Assembly: GCF_013820765.1 (NCBI RefSeq)
Contig: NZ_JABJVM010000003.1
Span: 124,001-188,000, forward strand
From: Paenilisteria rustica
GTDB taxonomy: Bacteria > Bacillota > Bacilli > Lactobacillales > Listeriaceae
Length of the DNA: 64,000 nt
Direction of reading: 5' to 3'
The position numbers were made by a program, and so were the translations under genes. The notes beneath the pieces are model-generated. The model was not told the DNA's origin. It worked only from the letters and a program-made list of their open reading frames with translations, and made no database searches. Each line of letters starts with the position of its first letter. Positions within the stretch are counted from its first letter, which is position 1. This document shows, piece by piece, positions 8,660 to 17,282 of the stretch.

Positions 8660-9949
8660 ATGTCTTCAGTTGTTGTTGTAGGAACACAGTGGGGCGATGA
8701 AGGAAAAGGGAAGATTACGGATTTTCTTTCCGAGAATGCGGAGGCAATCGCGCGTTACCAAGGCGGTAATAACGCAGGCCATACGATCAAATTTGATGGA
8801 GAAACGTACAAATTGCACTTAATTCCATCGGGTATTTTTTACAAAGAGAAGATTAGTGTTATCGGAAACGGGATGGTTGTTGATCCGAAAGCGCTTGTGA
8901 CGGAACTGAATTACTTGCATGAAAAAGGCGTAAGTACGGAGAATCTGCGTATTTCGAACCGTGCACACGTTATTTTGCCGTATCATATTCGCATTGACGA
9001 AGCCGACGAAGTACGTAAAGGTGCTAACAAAATCGGTACAACTAAAAAAGGAATCGGCCCAGCGTACATGGATAAAGCCGCTCGTGTTGGTATTCGTATC
9101 GTGGATCTTTTGGACAAAGAGACTTTTAAAGAGAAATTAGAGCATAACTTACAAGAGAAAAACCGTTTATTGGAGCGTTTCTATGAGTTAGAAGGCTTTA
9201 AAATAGAAGATATTTTAGAAGAGTATTACGAATATGGTCAGCAATTTAAGCAATATGTTTGCGATACATCGGTCGTATTAAATGACGCGCTAGACGATGG
9301 CAAACGTGTTCTTTTTGAGGGTGCGCAAGGGGTTATGCTGGATATTGACCAAGGTACATATCCGTTTGTAACGTCGAGTAATCCGATTGCTGGTGGCGTA
9401 ACGATTGGTAGCGGAGTTGGCCCATCTAAAATTAATCACGTTGTCGGTGTTGCAAAAGCTTATACAACACGTGTTGGTGATGGTCCATTCCCGACTGAGC
9501 TTGATAATGAAATCGGTGATAATATTCGTGAAGTTGGCCGTGAATATGGAACGACGACTGGCCGCCCGCGCCGTGTTGGTTGGTTCGACAGTGTTGTTGT
9601 CCGCCACGCCCGCCGTGTGAGTGGTTTGACCGATCTTTCCTTGACGCTTTTGGACGTGTTGACAGGCATTAAGAAATTGCAAGTCTGCGTCGCGTACGAG
9701 TTAGATGGCAAGGTTATCGAGGAATTCCCAGCGAGTTTGAAAGAATTAGCTCGTTGTAAACCGGTATATGAAGAGTTGGACGGTTGGGAAGAGGACATTA
9801 CGAATGTGAAGTCGCTCGATGATTTACCAGCGAATGCACGTCATTACATGGAGCGTATTGCCCAATTAACAGGCGTTCAGGTTTCGATGTTTTCTGTTGG
9901 CCCAGATCGTTCGCAGACACATGTTGTGAAGAGTGTATGGCGATTATAA
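8660..9949 (+). CDS. purA: Adenylosuccinate synthetase
   Basis: A 429-residue cytoplasmic enzyme of AMP synthesis: IMP + aspartate + GTP to adenylosuccinate + GDP + phosphate. The N-terminal glycine loop [11 protein letters not shown] (residues 8-18), the NNAGHT block near 38-43, [23 protein letters not shown] (middle) and [14 protein letters not shown] near 295-310 are all diagnostic. Length matches the family. GAGGTGT precedes the ATG. The sequence is very close to Listeria PurA as I recall it. The stop codon lies inside the first copy of a 124-bp tandem repeat. Confidence 0.98.
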   Translation: MSSVVVVGTQWGDEGKGKITDFLSENAEAIARYQGGNNAGHTIKFDGETYKLHLIPSGIFYKEKISVIGNGMVVDPKALVTELNYLHEKGVSTENLRISNRAHVILPYHIRIDEADEVRKGANKIGTTKKGIGPAYMDKAARVGIRIVDLLDKETFKEKLEHNLQEKNRLLERFYELEGFKIEDILEEYYEYGQQFKQYVCDTSVVLNDALDDGKRVLFEGAQGVMLDIDQGTYPFVTSSNPIAGGVTIGSGVGPSKINHVVGVAKAYTTRVGDGPFPTELDNEIGDNIREVGREYGTTTGRPRRVGWFDSVVVRHARRVSGLTDLSLTLLDVLTGIKKLQVCVAYELDGKVIEEFPASLKELARCKPVYEELDGWEEDITNVKSLDDLPANARHYMERIAQLTGVQVSMFSVGPDRSQTHVVKSVWRL

Positions 9950-10190
9950 AGCTGAAACGGTCCGTTCAGCTCCGAAAAAAACTGGAGCGACCGCAGTAAA
10001 AAGCCGTTCTTGCTTTTTATGGAGGGCGTGAAGTTTTCGAGGAGTTGGCCGTTGAAGCTGGATTAGATTATAAAGCTGAAACGGCCCGTTCAGCTCCGAA
10101 AAAAACTGGAGCGACCGCAGTAAAAAGCCGTTCTTGCTTTTTATGGAGGGCGTGAAGTTTTCGAGGAGTTGGCCGTTGAAGCTGGATTAG
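9942..10190 (+). repeat. 124-bp tandem duplication downstream of purA
   Basis: Two head-to-tail copies (9942-10065 and 10066-10189) differ at one base (T/C at 9961/10085). Each contains hairpins: GCTGAA-ACGG with CCGTTCAGC, CTCC-GGAG, and AAAAAGC-GCTTTTT. Copy one includes the last codons and stop of purA. The unit may be part of the purA terminator region that was duplicated. The remainder of the 9950-10320 gap holds the two hairpins listed separately and no gene. Confidence 0.85.
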
Positions 10191-10250
10191 GCGCATGGAA
10201 CATGACGGAGTGCAAGGAACGAATGCTCCCTACGTGCGCACTCATATTGA

Positions 10251-10285
10251 GGCTCTAAGGAAATACAGAACATTTCCTTAGAGCC
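10251..10285 (+). terminator. Hairpin, probable terminator or processing site
   Basis: A perfect 14-bp stem (GGCTCTAAGGAAAT with ATTTCCTTAGAGCC) with a 7-base loop. It lacks a T tract, so it may be a weak terminator or stability element. Confidence 0.5.
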
Positions 10286-10299
10286 ACAACAAAGCTGAA

Positions 10300-10336
10300 A
10301 GAGAAGTTAGGCGCAAATTCCTAACTTCTCTTTTTT
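10300..10336. terminator. Bidirectional terminator at the end of the acetyltransferase gene
   Basis: AGAGAAGTTAGG pairs with CCTAACTTCTCT, followed by T6 on the plus strand. The stem includes the stop codon of the minus-strand GNAT gene. Confidence 0.8.
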
Positions 10337-10830
10337 ATCGTGTACATAATCTCGTTTCCGTCCGCAAAATCTGGATTTAGCGTGAACCCGAGTTTTTTGA
10401 GGAGTTGGGTGGAGCGGTCGTTGTTTTTGTGGGTTACGCCGTCGATTTTTTGCAGATCAAGTTGCGTGAAACCGTAGTCAAGTATGGGTGGCAGGGCTTC
10501 GTGCATATACCCTGAACCTTGAAATGAAGGCAATAATTCGTAGCCTAAATCCGCCCGCGTCCTTTCTTCTGAAAAATTCCATAAGCAAGCTGTCCCGATT
10601 AGCTCAGCTGTTTCTGCTAGCGTTATTGCCCAGAAAAACCATTCGTTGTTGTTTACTCCGACGTTTATTTTTTCGATGAAAGCCGCGGATTCTTCGTGAT
10701 TTTGATGCAAAGCACGTTCTTGAAAAGCAGCAACATCTGGATTGGATCGTAGGGTGAAAACTGCGTTGAGATCTGCGATGCTTATTTGTCTCAGTATAAG
10801 TCGTTGTGTGTGGAGAATAGGAAATGTCAT
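10321..10830 (-). CDS. GNAT family N-acetyltransferase (RimJ/RimL type)
   Basis: A 169-residue acetyl-CoA-dependent acetyltransferase. It starts LHTQRLILRQISIADLNAVF, typical of the Acetyltransf_3 (RimJ/RimL-like) group, and has the acetyl-CoA loop region GYELLPSFQGSGYMHEAL near residues 95-112, followed by NDRSTQLLKKLGF near 138-150. The substrate (ribosomal protein N-terminus or a small molecule) is not predictable. AGGAGGC precedes the start. Confidence 0.88.
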   Translation of the reverse strand: MTFPILHTQRLILRQISIADLNAVFTLRSNPDVAAFQERALHQNHEESAAFIEKINVGVNNNEWFFWAITLAETAELIGTACLWNFSEERTRADLGYELLPSFQGSGYMHEALPPILDYGFTQLDLQKIDGVTHKNNDRSTQLLKKLGFTLNPDFADGNEIMYTIKKRS

Positions 10831-10930
10831 AGAATTAGCCTCCTAGTTTGTTTGTTCGAGCATAGAACATTTTTTGGGGAAAAGCAACCGTTCGATGATT
10901 TACTTTTTAGTTCATTTAATTTGTATTATG

Positions 10931-11020
10931 TTGACAAAATAGTTATGTTTTATGTATAATGCAAGTTAAGATAGCTTTTTGTTTGATTAACTATAAAGTT
11001 TATTGTAAGCGTTTTTACAA
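10931..11020 (+). promoter_or_regulatory. Promoter and candidate operator of the GH2 gene
   Basis: TTGACA (10931-10936) and TATAAT (10955-10960) are 18 bp apart, a near-consensus promoter. An inverted repeat TTGTAA-GCGTTT-TTACAA lies at 11003-11020, between promoter and ribosome site. It looks like a LacI/GntR-type operator but does not fit the catabolite (cre) consensus well. No regulator gene is adjacent. Confidence 0.6.
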
Positions 11021-11036
11021 GGAGGAGCGATGCGAA

Positions 11037-12836
11037 ATGTTGAGAGAAGAATATCCGAGACCGCAATTTGTGAGGGAAAACTGGATGAATTTGAACGGGG
11101 AATGGGAATTTGCTTTTGATGATGGAGACGTTGGGTTGCGTGAGGGCTGGTTTCGTGGGGATACGACGTTTGCGAAACGGATTATCGTGCCATTTGCGTA
11201 TCAGACGACGCTTAGTGGGATTGATGATCAGACGCATCACGAGATTGTTTGGTATAAGCGGGAGTTTGCGCTTGATGGGGATTTGGATGGTGGCAAGGAA
11301 GTGAAACTGCATTTCGGTGCGGTGGATTATTCGGCGAGCGTTTTTGTGAATGGGCAGATGGTCGGCGAGCATGATGGCGGGCATACTTCATTTACGCTGG
11401 ACATTACGCCGTTTGTGGCTGTGGGTGAGGCTGTGACGCTAGTTGTACGGGTATTTGATCCGCAAAAAGATGAGACGATTCCGCGCGGGAAGCAGAGTTG
11501 GACGCCGGAACCGGATGCGATTTGGTATACGGACACGACGGGAATTTGGCAGACGGTTTGGCTGGAAATCGTGGACGCGCTACATATTGAAAAGCTGCGC
11601 ATGACGCCAAATGTTGACACAGGTATGGTGGAACTCGATTTGATTTTTGCGGGCGGCGTTATTGGTAAGCGCTTACGATATAGGATTCATTTCGGGGAGA
11701 CGCTAGTTGCTGAGGATACGGTAACATTGACGCAAAACCATATGCAACGCGATGTGTCGGTTTATCAAAAACAGATTTTCCGCTCGCCGAACCATAATGA
11801 CGGCTGGAATTGGACACCAGAAAACCCAAACCTTTTTCAGATTGAATTTTGCCTAGAGGATGATTCGGCGGTCTATGATGCGGTTTCGTCGTATTTCGGA
11901 ATGCGCAAGGTGCACACGGAGGCCGGTATGGTTTATTTGAATAACCGTCCCTACTATCAAAAATTGGTGCTGGATCAGGGTTACTGGCGCGAAGGATTGC
12001 TGACTGCGCCGTCCGACGAAGCGTTGCGTTACGATATCGAGCTCGCCAAGGAAATGGGATTCAACGGTTGCCGTAAACATCAAAAAGTAGAAGATCCGCG
12101 TTTTTTATATTGGGCAGACACGTTGGGCTACATCGTTTGGGGCGAATGTGCGGCGGCACCAGTTTATACAGAAGCTGCGGCGACCCGACTGACTCGCGAA
12201 TGGTTAGAAATTATCGAACGCGATTACAATCATCCGAGTATTGTGACCTGGGTGCCGATCAACGAAAGCTGGGGCGTACCAAGCATTCACAACAACCGCG
12301 AGCAACAACATCACACACAGGCGATGTACCATCTCATCCACTCGCTCGACAAAACCCGTCCGGTAATCTCCAATGACGGTTGGGAAATGACAGAAACCGA
12401 TATTTGCGCAGTGCATAATTATTCACACGGCCGTGAAGACGAACCACAGAAGTATGCTGATTTTAGCGCAATGATTCACGATAAAGAGAACATTTTAAAA
12501 TCCCAATCCACCTTACGTGCCATTTATGCCGCAGGATTCGAGCACCAAGGCGCGCCAATTTTGCTAACAGAATTCGGTGGAATAGGCTTTCAAACCGGCG
12601 ACCAGACAGGCTGGGGCTACACATCCGTTAAAAACGCCGAAGAATTCGTCGCCGATTACAGCCGCGTCATGCAAGCCGTTTACAACTCAAAAGCCCTACA
12701 CGGCTACTGCTACACCCAACTGACCGATGTAGAAGTCGAAATCAACGGACTGCTAACATACGACCGCGAGCCAAAATGCGAATTAAAGCGGATACGAGAG
12801 ATAAATGACCAGTATTTCAATCAGATTGTAGAATAG
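11037..12836 (+). CDS. Glycoside hydrolase family 2 (beta-galactosidase/beta-glucuronidase-like)
   Basis: A 599-residue retaining glycosidase. The N-terminal jelly-roll domain starts near YPRPQFVRENWMNLNGEWEF (residues 6-25), an Ig-like domain follows (about 180-280), then a TIM barrel. The acid/base is Glu410 in PINESWG and the nucleophile Glu512 in LLTEFGG, both present. There is no signal peptide, so it is intracellular and acts on imported sugars. GGAGG at 11021 supports ATG 11037; the frame upstream to 10959 overlaps the promoter. Exact substrate specificity cannot be read from the sequence. Confidence 0.88.
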   Translation: MLREEYPRPQFVRENWMNLNGEWEFAFDDGDVGLREGWFRGDTTFAKRIIVPFAYQTTLSGIDDQTHHEIVWYKREFALDGDLDGGKEVKLHFGAVDYSASVFVNGQMVGEHDGGHTSFTLDITPFVAVGEAVTLVVRVFDPQKDETIPRGKQSWTPEPDAIWYTDTTGIWQTVWLEIVDALHIEKLRMTPNVDTGMVELDLIFAGGVIGKRLRYRIHFGETLVAEDTVTLTQNHMQRDVSVYQKQIFRSPNHNDGWNWTPENPNLFQIEFCLEDDSAVYDAVSSYFGMRKVHTEAGMVYLNNRPYYQKLVLDQGYWREGLLTAPSDEALRYDIELAKEMGFNGCRKHQKVEDPRFLYWADTLGYIVWGECAAAPVYTEAAATRLTREWLEIIERDYNHPSIVTWVPINESWGVPSIHNNREQQHHTQAMYHLIHSLDKTRPVISNDGWEMTETDICAVHNYSHGREDEPQKYADFSAMIHDKENILKSQSTLRAIYAAGFEHQGAPILLTEFGGIGFQTGDQTGWGYTSVKNAEEFVADYSRVMQAVYNSKALHGYCYTQLTDVEVEINGLLTYDREPKCELKRIREINDQYFNQIVE

Positions 12837-12846
12837 ACCGCAAACA

Positions 12847-12878
12847 AGAAGGGTCTCCCAGCAATGAGGCCCTTCCTA
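12847..12878 (+). terminator. Weak terminator-like hairpin after the GH2 gene
   Basis: GAAGGGTCTC and GAGGCCCTTC pair imperfectly around a short loop; no T tract follows. It probably ends the GH2 transcript before the tRNA promoter. Confidence 0.4.
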
Positions 12879-12894
12879 TCTATGTGTGAAATGT

Positions 12895-12923
12895 TTGCCA
12901 AGCCCGAGCGAAAGTGCTAGAAT
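12895..12923 (+). promoter_or_regulatory. tRNA-Lys promoter
   Basis: TTGCCA (12895-12900) and TAGAAT (12918-12923) are 17 bp apart and end 29 bp before the tRNA. Confidence 0.65.
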
Positions 12924-12952
12924 GAATCTTGTCGGTAAAACATTTATCGCAC

Positions 12953-13027
<75 letters not shown>

Positions 13028-13032
13028 TTAGA

Positions 13033-13076
13033 GCCTCAACGGTTTATGCCGTTTTTTGAAGGCTCTTTTTTGTTTG
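13033..13076 (+). terminator. tRNA-Lys terminator
   Basis: GAGCCT-ACGG pairs with CCGT-AGGCTC, followed by T6. It lies just inside the left end of ICE1 but serves the tRNA. Confidence 0.7.
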
Positions 13077-13080
13077 TGAA

Positions 13081-13099
13081 TTTGCAAGTATTTGCAAGT
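13081..13099 (+). repeat. Candidate integrase arm site, ICE1 left end
   Basis: TTTGCAAGTA-TTTGCAAGT is two direct copies with a period of 10 bp. A similar pair (TTTGCAA twice, period 11) occurs at 36074-36091 near the right end. Symmetric placement by both att sites suggests arm-type binding by the integrase N-terminal domain. Confidence 0.45.
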
Positions 13100-13102
13100 C
13101 GA

Positions 13103-14248
13103 TTAAAAAAGTTCATCGATCTTATCGGACATGCTTTTTTGTTTGTTCGGAAATAGATGTCCATAAGTATCAATTGTTGTAGTAATACTTGCGTGCCCCA
13201 TTCGCTCTTTAATGGCTGTAAGCTCTTCTTTGTTGTCGATAAGCAAAGCTACGTGAGAATGTCTGAAATCGTGTAAGCGAATGGCTGTGATGTCTGTACT
13301 AGTACATATTTTATTGATTTTCTTTGTGCTGAAATTATCGCGGTCGGGAATCTTATCACTATATTGGAAAATATGAGTTTGCGGTGTTACTTCAATACCA
13401 TATGAATTTAGAATATTATTTTGTATTTCTTTCCATTGTATAAGGATGTCTTTATATTTAGCGTTATAGCTAACATGCCTAATGCCTGATTTTGTTTTTG
13501 GGGAGGTTGTGACTACTTTTCCATGGATTCGGCTTTCTGTTTTATTTATATCGAACTCTTGTTTTTCAAAAGTGTTATCTTCCCATAATAGAGCAGTTGA
13601 TTCACCAGCACGTAATCCAGTTAGGTATTGGGTATAGTAGAAAACAATGAAAACAAATTTCTCGGGTTGTTCGTCCTTTGTTTTTAAGTAATCGTCTTCA
13701 ACAGCTTTAATAAAAGTTTTAAATTCGGAAAGTGTCCAGAATTTCATTTTTTGTTTTTCAACCTTCAGTTTTTTTATGTTAATGCATGGATTAGTAACAA
13801 TATATTTCTTTTCAATGGCTACATCAAATATTTTCTTAAGCAAGATTAAGTGTTTATTTATGCTGTTGTTTGAAAGAGTTTTCTTCTTAATTAATTTTTT
13901 TTGGAATTGTCGAATCTCGGTAGAAGTTATTTTTGTGATATTTGTATTTTTGAAAAAAGGGATAAGATGATTTTTTGCATATCCTTCTTGTGTTCTAATA
14001 TATGTTGGTTTTTGATTAAGCGTGTAATCAGAGAAATACATTCTACTCAATTCCCTGAATGAAATCTTGTTGAGTGTAGGAAGTTCATTATTTGTATATT
14101 TGCTCTTTAGATCAGCATAAATTTGCTCAGCTTCGGCTTTCGTTTTTACATTAGATATATATTTACGTCTGTGTTTTCCTGTTATTGGGTCGAAGCCAAG
14201 ACTAGCTGTTACTCGATAATTTCCAGTATCTAATTTTTTAATGGGCAT
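13103..14248 (-). CDS. int: ICE1 integrase, tyrosine recombinase
   Basis: A 381-residue tyrosine recombinase that integrates and excises ICE1 at the tRNA-Lys site. Order: an AP2-like arm-binding domain (about 1-55), a SAM-like core-binding domain (about 62-155), then the catalytic domain with Arg213 (LTGLRAGES), His326-x-x-Arg329 (RLHDFRHSH), His352 (MGHAS) and nucleophile Tyr362 (TYGHLF). All key residues are present. Start 14248 has AGGAGTG upstream; a longer frame lacks one. It shares a nearly identical C-terminus with the ICE2 integrase. Confidence 0.95.
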   Translation of the reverse strand: MPIKKLDTGNYRVTASLGFDPITGKHRRKYISNVKTKAEAEQIYADLKSKYTNNELPTLNKISFRELSRMYFSDYTLNQKPTYIRTQEGYAKNHLIPFFKNTNITKITSTEIRQFQKKLIKKKTLSNNSINKHLILLKKIFDVAIEKKYIVTNPCINIKKLKVEKQKMKFWTLSEFKTFIKAVEDDYLKTKDEQPEKFVFIVFYYTQYLTGLRAGESTALLWEDNTFEKQEFDINKTESRIHGKVVTTSPKTKSGIRHVSYNAKYKDILIQWKEIQNNILNSYGIEVTPQTHIFQYSDKIPDRDNFSTKKINKICTSTDITAIRLHDFRHSHVALLIDNKEELTAIKERMGHASITTTIDTYGHLFPNKQKSMSDKIDELF

Positions 14249-14271
14249 GAAAATCACTCCTAATAAAAAAA

Positions 14272-14289
14272 TATTGTAAGAATACAATA
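14272..14289. promoter_or_regulatory. Perfect dyad upstream of the ICE1 integrase gene
   Basis: TATTGTA-agaa-TACAATA lies about 25 bp upstream of the integrase start. It could bind the repressor or excisionase. The related string AAATATTGTAA also occurs upstream of the ICE2 integrase near 40769. Confidence 0.4.
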
Positions 14290-14332
14290 CTTTTGATGCG
14301 TTATGTATAACGGAGAGGCCTCCCCGTATATG

Positions 14333-14527
14333 TTACAATTTTAGTTCGTTTTCTAACATAGTCAAAATGACGTTTATGCTTTGAATGATGAAATGCATCC
14401 CCGCATTGTCATTTAGTATAATAACTAAATTGTTATCATAAAGCCATATGCCCGTTAACGTATCACTAAAATGTAATTGAAGATTATATTTTTTTATCGC
14501 TAATTCTGTATTTCTCATAGCATCCAT
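14333..14527 (-). CDS. Small protein of unknown function, ICE1
   Basis: A 64-residue protein between repressor and integrase, same strand as both. It starts MDAMRNTELAIKKYNLQLHF with AAAGGTGAGG upstream; the exact ATG among nearby candidates is uncertain. The sequence suggests one small alpha/beta domain and no membrane segment. I do not recognise it. Confidence 0.5.
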   Translation of the reverse strand: MDAMRNTELAIKKYNLQLHFSDTLTGIWLYDNNLVIILNDNAGMHFIIQSINVILTMLENELKL

Positions 14528-14640
14528 CTGCCTCACCTTTTGATTTGGCGACGTCGCTTACTTATCTTACTATATTTCAAGCTATTTTCATGTGTAAAAG
14601 AAACAATATTGATACTATAATATGACGAAAAAATGTAAGT

Positions 14641-15471
14641 CTATTTCATTTTTCCGCGTGATTTTTGAAATTCCACAAAATCGAGAAATTGTTCAAGCAT
14701 TTCTAGGCTTTCTTCTTCTGTAACATCTCTATCGAATAGTACAGAGACAGCTGGATGATTTTCTAAAAGTTCTGCGGCTTTTCCTTTTTCATGATTTCTA
14801 ATGTCAGTTAATCCAAGTAAATAATCAGTAGTAACATCGTATAATTTTGCGATGTTTTTTAATGTTGTGCCATCAATTTCTTTACTTTCGTTCTCTAAGC
14901 TTGAATATAGTGATGTCGGTATATTGAGATATTTGGCAATGTCATTTTGCGACCATTTTTTTTCATGTCTAAGATATTTTAAACGGTGCTGAATATCGGT
15001 GTTGTCTAGGTTTACATTATCAAGTTGAACATTATTTCTTTGCCCAAGTAATTCATCGGTAGAACAATTTAATATTTTTGAGAGTTTAATTAATATATCA
15101 ATATTAGGTGAGGTTTTTCCAGTTTCATATGCAGATACTGTTGCTTGCGTAACTTTTAATTTATCAGCGAGTGCTTTTTGATTGATGTGATTGCTTTTTC
15201 TAAGGTTTTGTATTTTTTGCCCGAGATAATTGTCATCAGTAAAGTTATAACTAAAGTTTGATTCTTCTTCAATGTTTGATAGTCCTAAAAGATAATCAAT
15301 TGTTGTATTAAAAGTTTTGGCGATATCGATTAAGATGGATATGCTAGGCTTTCGTTCATTGTTTTCATATCCTGATATTGAAGATTGAGGTAACTGTAGT
15401 TTTAATGAGAGTTCTTTTTGAGTGAGCTTATTTTTTTTTCTTAGATTTTGGAATCGCTGTGAAAAATTCAA
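14641..15471 (-). CDS. Repressor-like protein with three tandem XRE HTH domains
   Basis: A 276-residue protein with three Cro/CI-type helix-turn-helix domains: about residues 4-63 (QRFQNLRKKNKLTQKELSLK), 82-145 (QKIQNLRKSNHINQKALADK) and 160-220 (HRLKYLRHEKKWSQNDIAKY). Each ends in the same TxDYLLG/TDELLG motif, so the protein arose by internal duplication. The last 55 residues are acidic and helical. By position it is the ICE1 equivalent of ImmR, divergent from the Xis operon. There is no ImmA protease gene beside it, unlike ICE2, so release from repression must work differently. Confidence 0.85.
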   Translation of the reverse strand: MNFSQRFQNLRKKNKLTQKELSLKLQLPQSSISGYENNERKPSISILIDIAKTFNTTIDYLLGLSNIEEESNFSYNFTDDNYLGQKIQNLRKSNHINQKALADKLKVTQATVSAYETGKTSPNIDILIKLSKILNCSTDELLGQRNNVQLDNVNLDNTDIQHRLKYLRHEKKWSQNDIAKYLNIPTSLYSSLENESKEIDGTTLKNIAKLYDVTTDYLLGLTDIRNHEKGKAAELLENHPAVSVLFDRDVTEEESLEMLEQFLDFVEFQKSRGKMK

Positions 15472-15520
15472 TATAGTATCCTCCTTTTATATAAAATCCT
15501 TTAAAATTGTATTATTATTC

Positions 15521-15549
15521 TTGACTTATGTATTTATTGCTGTTATTAT
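15521..15549 (+). promoter_or_regulatory. Rightward promoter of the ICE1 transfer operon
   Basis: TTGACT (15521-15526) and TATTAT (15544-15549) are 17 bp apart, between the divergent repressor and Xis-like genes. This matches the position of the repressor-controlled Pxis in ICEBs1. Confidence 0.6.
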
Positions 15550-15591
15550 ATAAATATAGAGTTTAAGAATAATTATAGAGAGGTGATATGT

Positions 15592-15804
15592 ATGGATTTT
15601 CTAAACGCTAAACAAGTAGCTGAATTACTTCAAGTTAGCGAATCATATGCTTATGTAGAAATTCGTGAGCTGAATGCAGAAATGAAACAACAAGGCTATA
15701 GAGTGAAACGTGGCAGAGTGAATAAAACCTTTTTTGAAAAAGCCTATGGTTTTTCTAGCACACAAGAAAATGGAGTTGTTGAACATGACTTACAAGCAAA
15801 CTAA
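15592..15804 (+). CDS. Xis-like small HTH protein, ICE1
   Basis: A 70-residue protein beginning MDFLNAKQVAELLQVSESYA, a winged-helix (HTH_17/MerR-like) start typical of excisionases and small plasmid regulators. The ICE2 homologue (41806) has the same FLNAKxVAxLxxxS start and a shared YGFS end. Position directly after the repressor matches xis of ICEBs1; the Xis role is inference. ATG 15592 follows AGAGGTGA. It overlaps the next gene by 20 bp. Confidence 0.72.
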   Translation: MDFLNAKQVAELLQVSESYAYVEIRELNAEMKQQGYRVKRGRVNKTFFEKAYGFSSTQENGVVEHDLQAN

Positions 15805-16021
15805 AGACATGATGCGTAAAGCCGTCCCATTAGCTCGTAAATTAGAGGGCGACTGGACAATACGCATGAAACTAGCATTAAAAGAAACAGTCATTCTTCA
15901 TTATTTACGCGAAGAATTAAACGCGCAGAACGTTCAAATTTTACTTGCAAAGGGATGTTCACAGCGTCGTATTTGCAAGCATCATGGCGTAACAAGCCAC
16001 CAATTAAGTTTATTAAAATGA
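15785..16021 (+). CDS. Small conserved ICE protein (YdcO-like position)
   Basis: A 78-residue basic protein starting MTYKQTKDMMRKAVPLARKL and ending with an HTH-like segment (GCSQRRICKHHGVTSHQLS). The ICE2 copy at 41993 is clearly homologous, which fixes this start rather than the longer frame from 15734. Position corresponds to ydcO of ICEBs1. Likely DNA-binding, role unknown. Confidence 0.75.
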   Translation: MTYKQTKDMMRKAVPLARKLEGDWTIRMKLALKETVILHYLREELNAQNVQILLAKGCSQRRICKHHGVTSHQLSLLK

Positions 16022-16146
16022 TAATCACATAGCTGTGAAGTAGCCAGCTAGAAAGTGAATAGATACGGAAAGAACTGTATGCCGATGAAGGCATAAACAA
16101 TCAATCACCGTATTTGTTGCTTCGATTGTCTCAGCTTCATTGCTCT

Positions 16147-16225
16147 TTGACAACTACATAAAGAAACGCCTTTGACGAACTTATCAAAGACGCATAATAT
16201 AACCTGAACACTTATATTATAGCGT
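16147..16225 (+). ncRNA. Structured element, conserved between the two ICEs
   Basis: TTGACAACTACATA is followed by AAAGAAACGCC, hairpin 1 (CTTTGA/TCAAAG, 16170-16189) and hairpin 2 (16190-16225, an AT-rich stem closed by ACGC/GCGT). ICE2 has the same order at 42305-42407 with different stem sequence but preserved pairing. It sits between the YdcO-like and DUF961 genes. It may be a leader RNA, processing site or replication signal. The remaining 16022-16286 bases show no gene. Confidence 0.5.
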
Positions 16226-16286
16226 ATGGATATAAATTTGTCATTAATAAATGAATAAAATATAAATAAGAAAGTAGGAAATGAAA

Positions 16287-16709
16287 ATGAAAATTGTTAT
16301 GACGAAAGACCAAATTGCGGAAAACTTGGGCGAGCTGCGCTTTATGGGGGCTACTTCCAAAGATAAATATCAACGCGTAGGAGATACACAAGAGTTTGTT
16401 AAATTAGAAGGGACTTACGTTATTGAGTACACAATCGGAGCGCCGTTTCTTGGGAAATCCATTACTGTAAAAGTAGATTCTCGGGAGCAAACGCCGAATA
16501 TGAAGCCTTATGCACCTGTTGAACTAATTAATTTAGCGTATGATCCAACGGCTTCGGCAACGAGTTTTAACGGCAATGCAAGGGGAACGCTTGTAGATAG
16601 ATTTAATTGTGAAGGCGTTAAGCTTGTGAACCCTTCGGATGTTCTTGCAAATGAAAATGGCGAAAAAATGGAACACAAAAAAGAAGAAGTGAAAGCACCT
16701 AATAAGTAA
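16287..16709 (+). CDS. DUF961 family protein (HelP/YdcP-like)
   Basis: A 140-residue protein of the DUF961 family (Tn916 Orf22/Orf23, ICEBs1 YdcP). In ICEBs1 this protein, HelP, lets the host helicase PcrA unwind the element for rolling-circle replication and transfer. Visible conserved parts are GELRFMGATSK, a central VIEYTIGAPFLGK and an FNxxGVKLVNP end. ATG 16287 has AGGAA six bases upstream; ATG 16281 is too close. ICE2 has two such genes. Confidence 0.78.
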   Translation: MKIVMTKDQIAENLGELRFMGATSKDKYQRVGDTQEFVKLEGTYVIEYTIGAPFLGKSITVKVDSREQTPNMKPYAPVELINLAYDPTASATSFNGNARGTLVDRFNCEGVKLVNPSDVLANENGEKMEHKKEEVKAPNK

Positions 16710-16730
16710 AGGTGAATAGAGGTGTTTGCA

Positions 16731-17054
16731 ATGGATATTGTTGTTGTAAATGAACGTTTAACAGGAGCAAAAGAGGCATTAGATAACGGTCGTGTTTCTT
16801 TAAACGAACGTAAAAACATGCGCCGTTATCTTTTGTCCATAGATAGCAGAGATATATATTTTAAAGAAGGCGACTTCTTGAATATCCGTGTATGGGAGAA
16901 GGCGGAAGGCGTGGATTGCTTAGTATCTGATTGTTTTTATCTGATTGCTTTTATTGGCGACTATGATTTTGAACAAGAAGGAATAGACTTATCTTTGATG
17001 CCGTTCTCATATGTGTATAATCAAGGCTGTCACATCTGTATAGAACGGGTATGA
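16731..17054 (+). CDS. Conserved ICE protein of unknown function
   Basis: A 107-residue soluble protein starting MDIVVVNERLTGAKEALDNG. AGAGG precedes ATG 16731. The first part is helical and the second is beta-rich and hydrophobic. No family recognised. It is in the transfer operon between DUF961 and the coupling ATPase. Confidence 0.6.
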   Translation: MDIVVVNERLTGAKEALDNGRVSLNERKNMRRYLLSIDSRDIYFKEGDFLNIRVWEKAEGVDCLVSDCFYLIAFIGDYDFEQEGIDLSLMPFSYVYNQGCHICIERV

Positions 17055-17126
17055 CAGCTATTTAATGAATATGTATGAATGACCATTTTTCTACGACTAT
17101 TTTAGAGGGAATGACGGAGTGATGAA

Positions 17127-17282
17127 ATGGATATTTCTTTTTTGTTAATTGTTTTACCAATGTTCATGCTTGTTCTAGTAGGTGCTTTGCTAATAGAAAA
17201 TGTTCGTTTTCTTATTTTATTTGTCATTGTGCTTTTAATTAATATAATTGGTTGGGCGATTTATTTTATTTGGATAACATAG
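17127..17282 (+). CDS. 51-residue membrane peptide
   Basis: ATG 17127 to TAG 17282 encodes an almost entirely hydrophobic peptide: two predicted membrane helices (about 4-22 and 27-49) split by ENVR. GGAGTGA lies upstream. It overlaps the convergent gene at 17266 by 17 bp. ICE2 has a small membrane protein (46641) near its coupling ATPase. Role unknown. Confidence 0.55.
   Translation: MDISFLLIVLPMFMLVLVGALLIENVRFLILFVIVLLINIIGWAIYFIWIT

Noticed and set aside
11003-11020. Catabolite-responsive (cre) element before the GH2 gene
   Set aside because: TTGTAAGCG fits the left half, but the right half has TTACA shifted by two bases and no central CG symmetry. Kept only as a generic operator.
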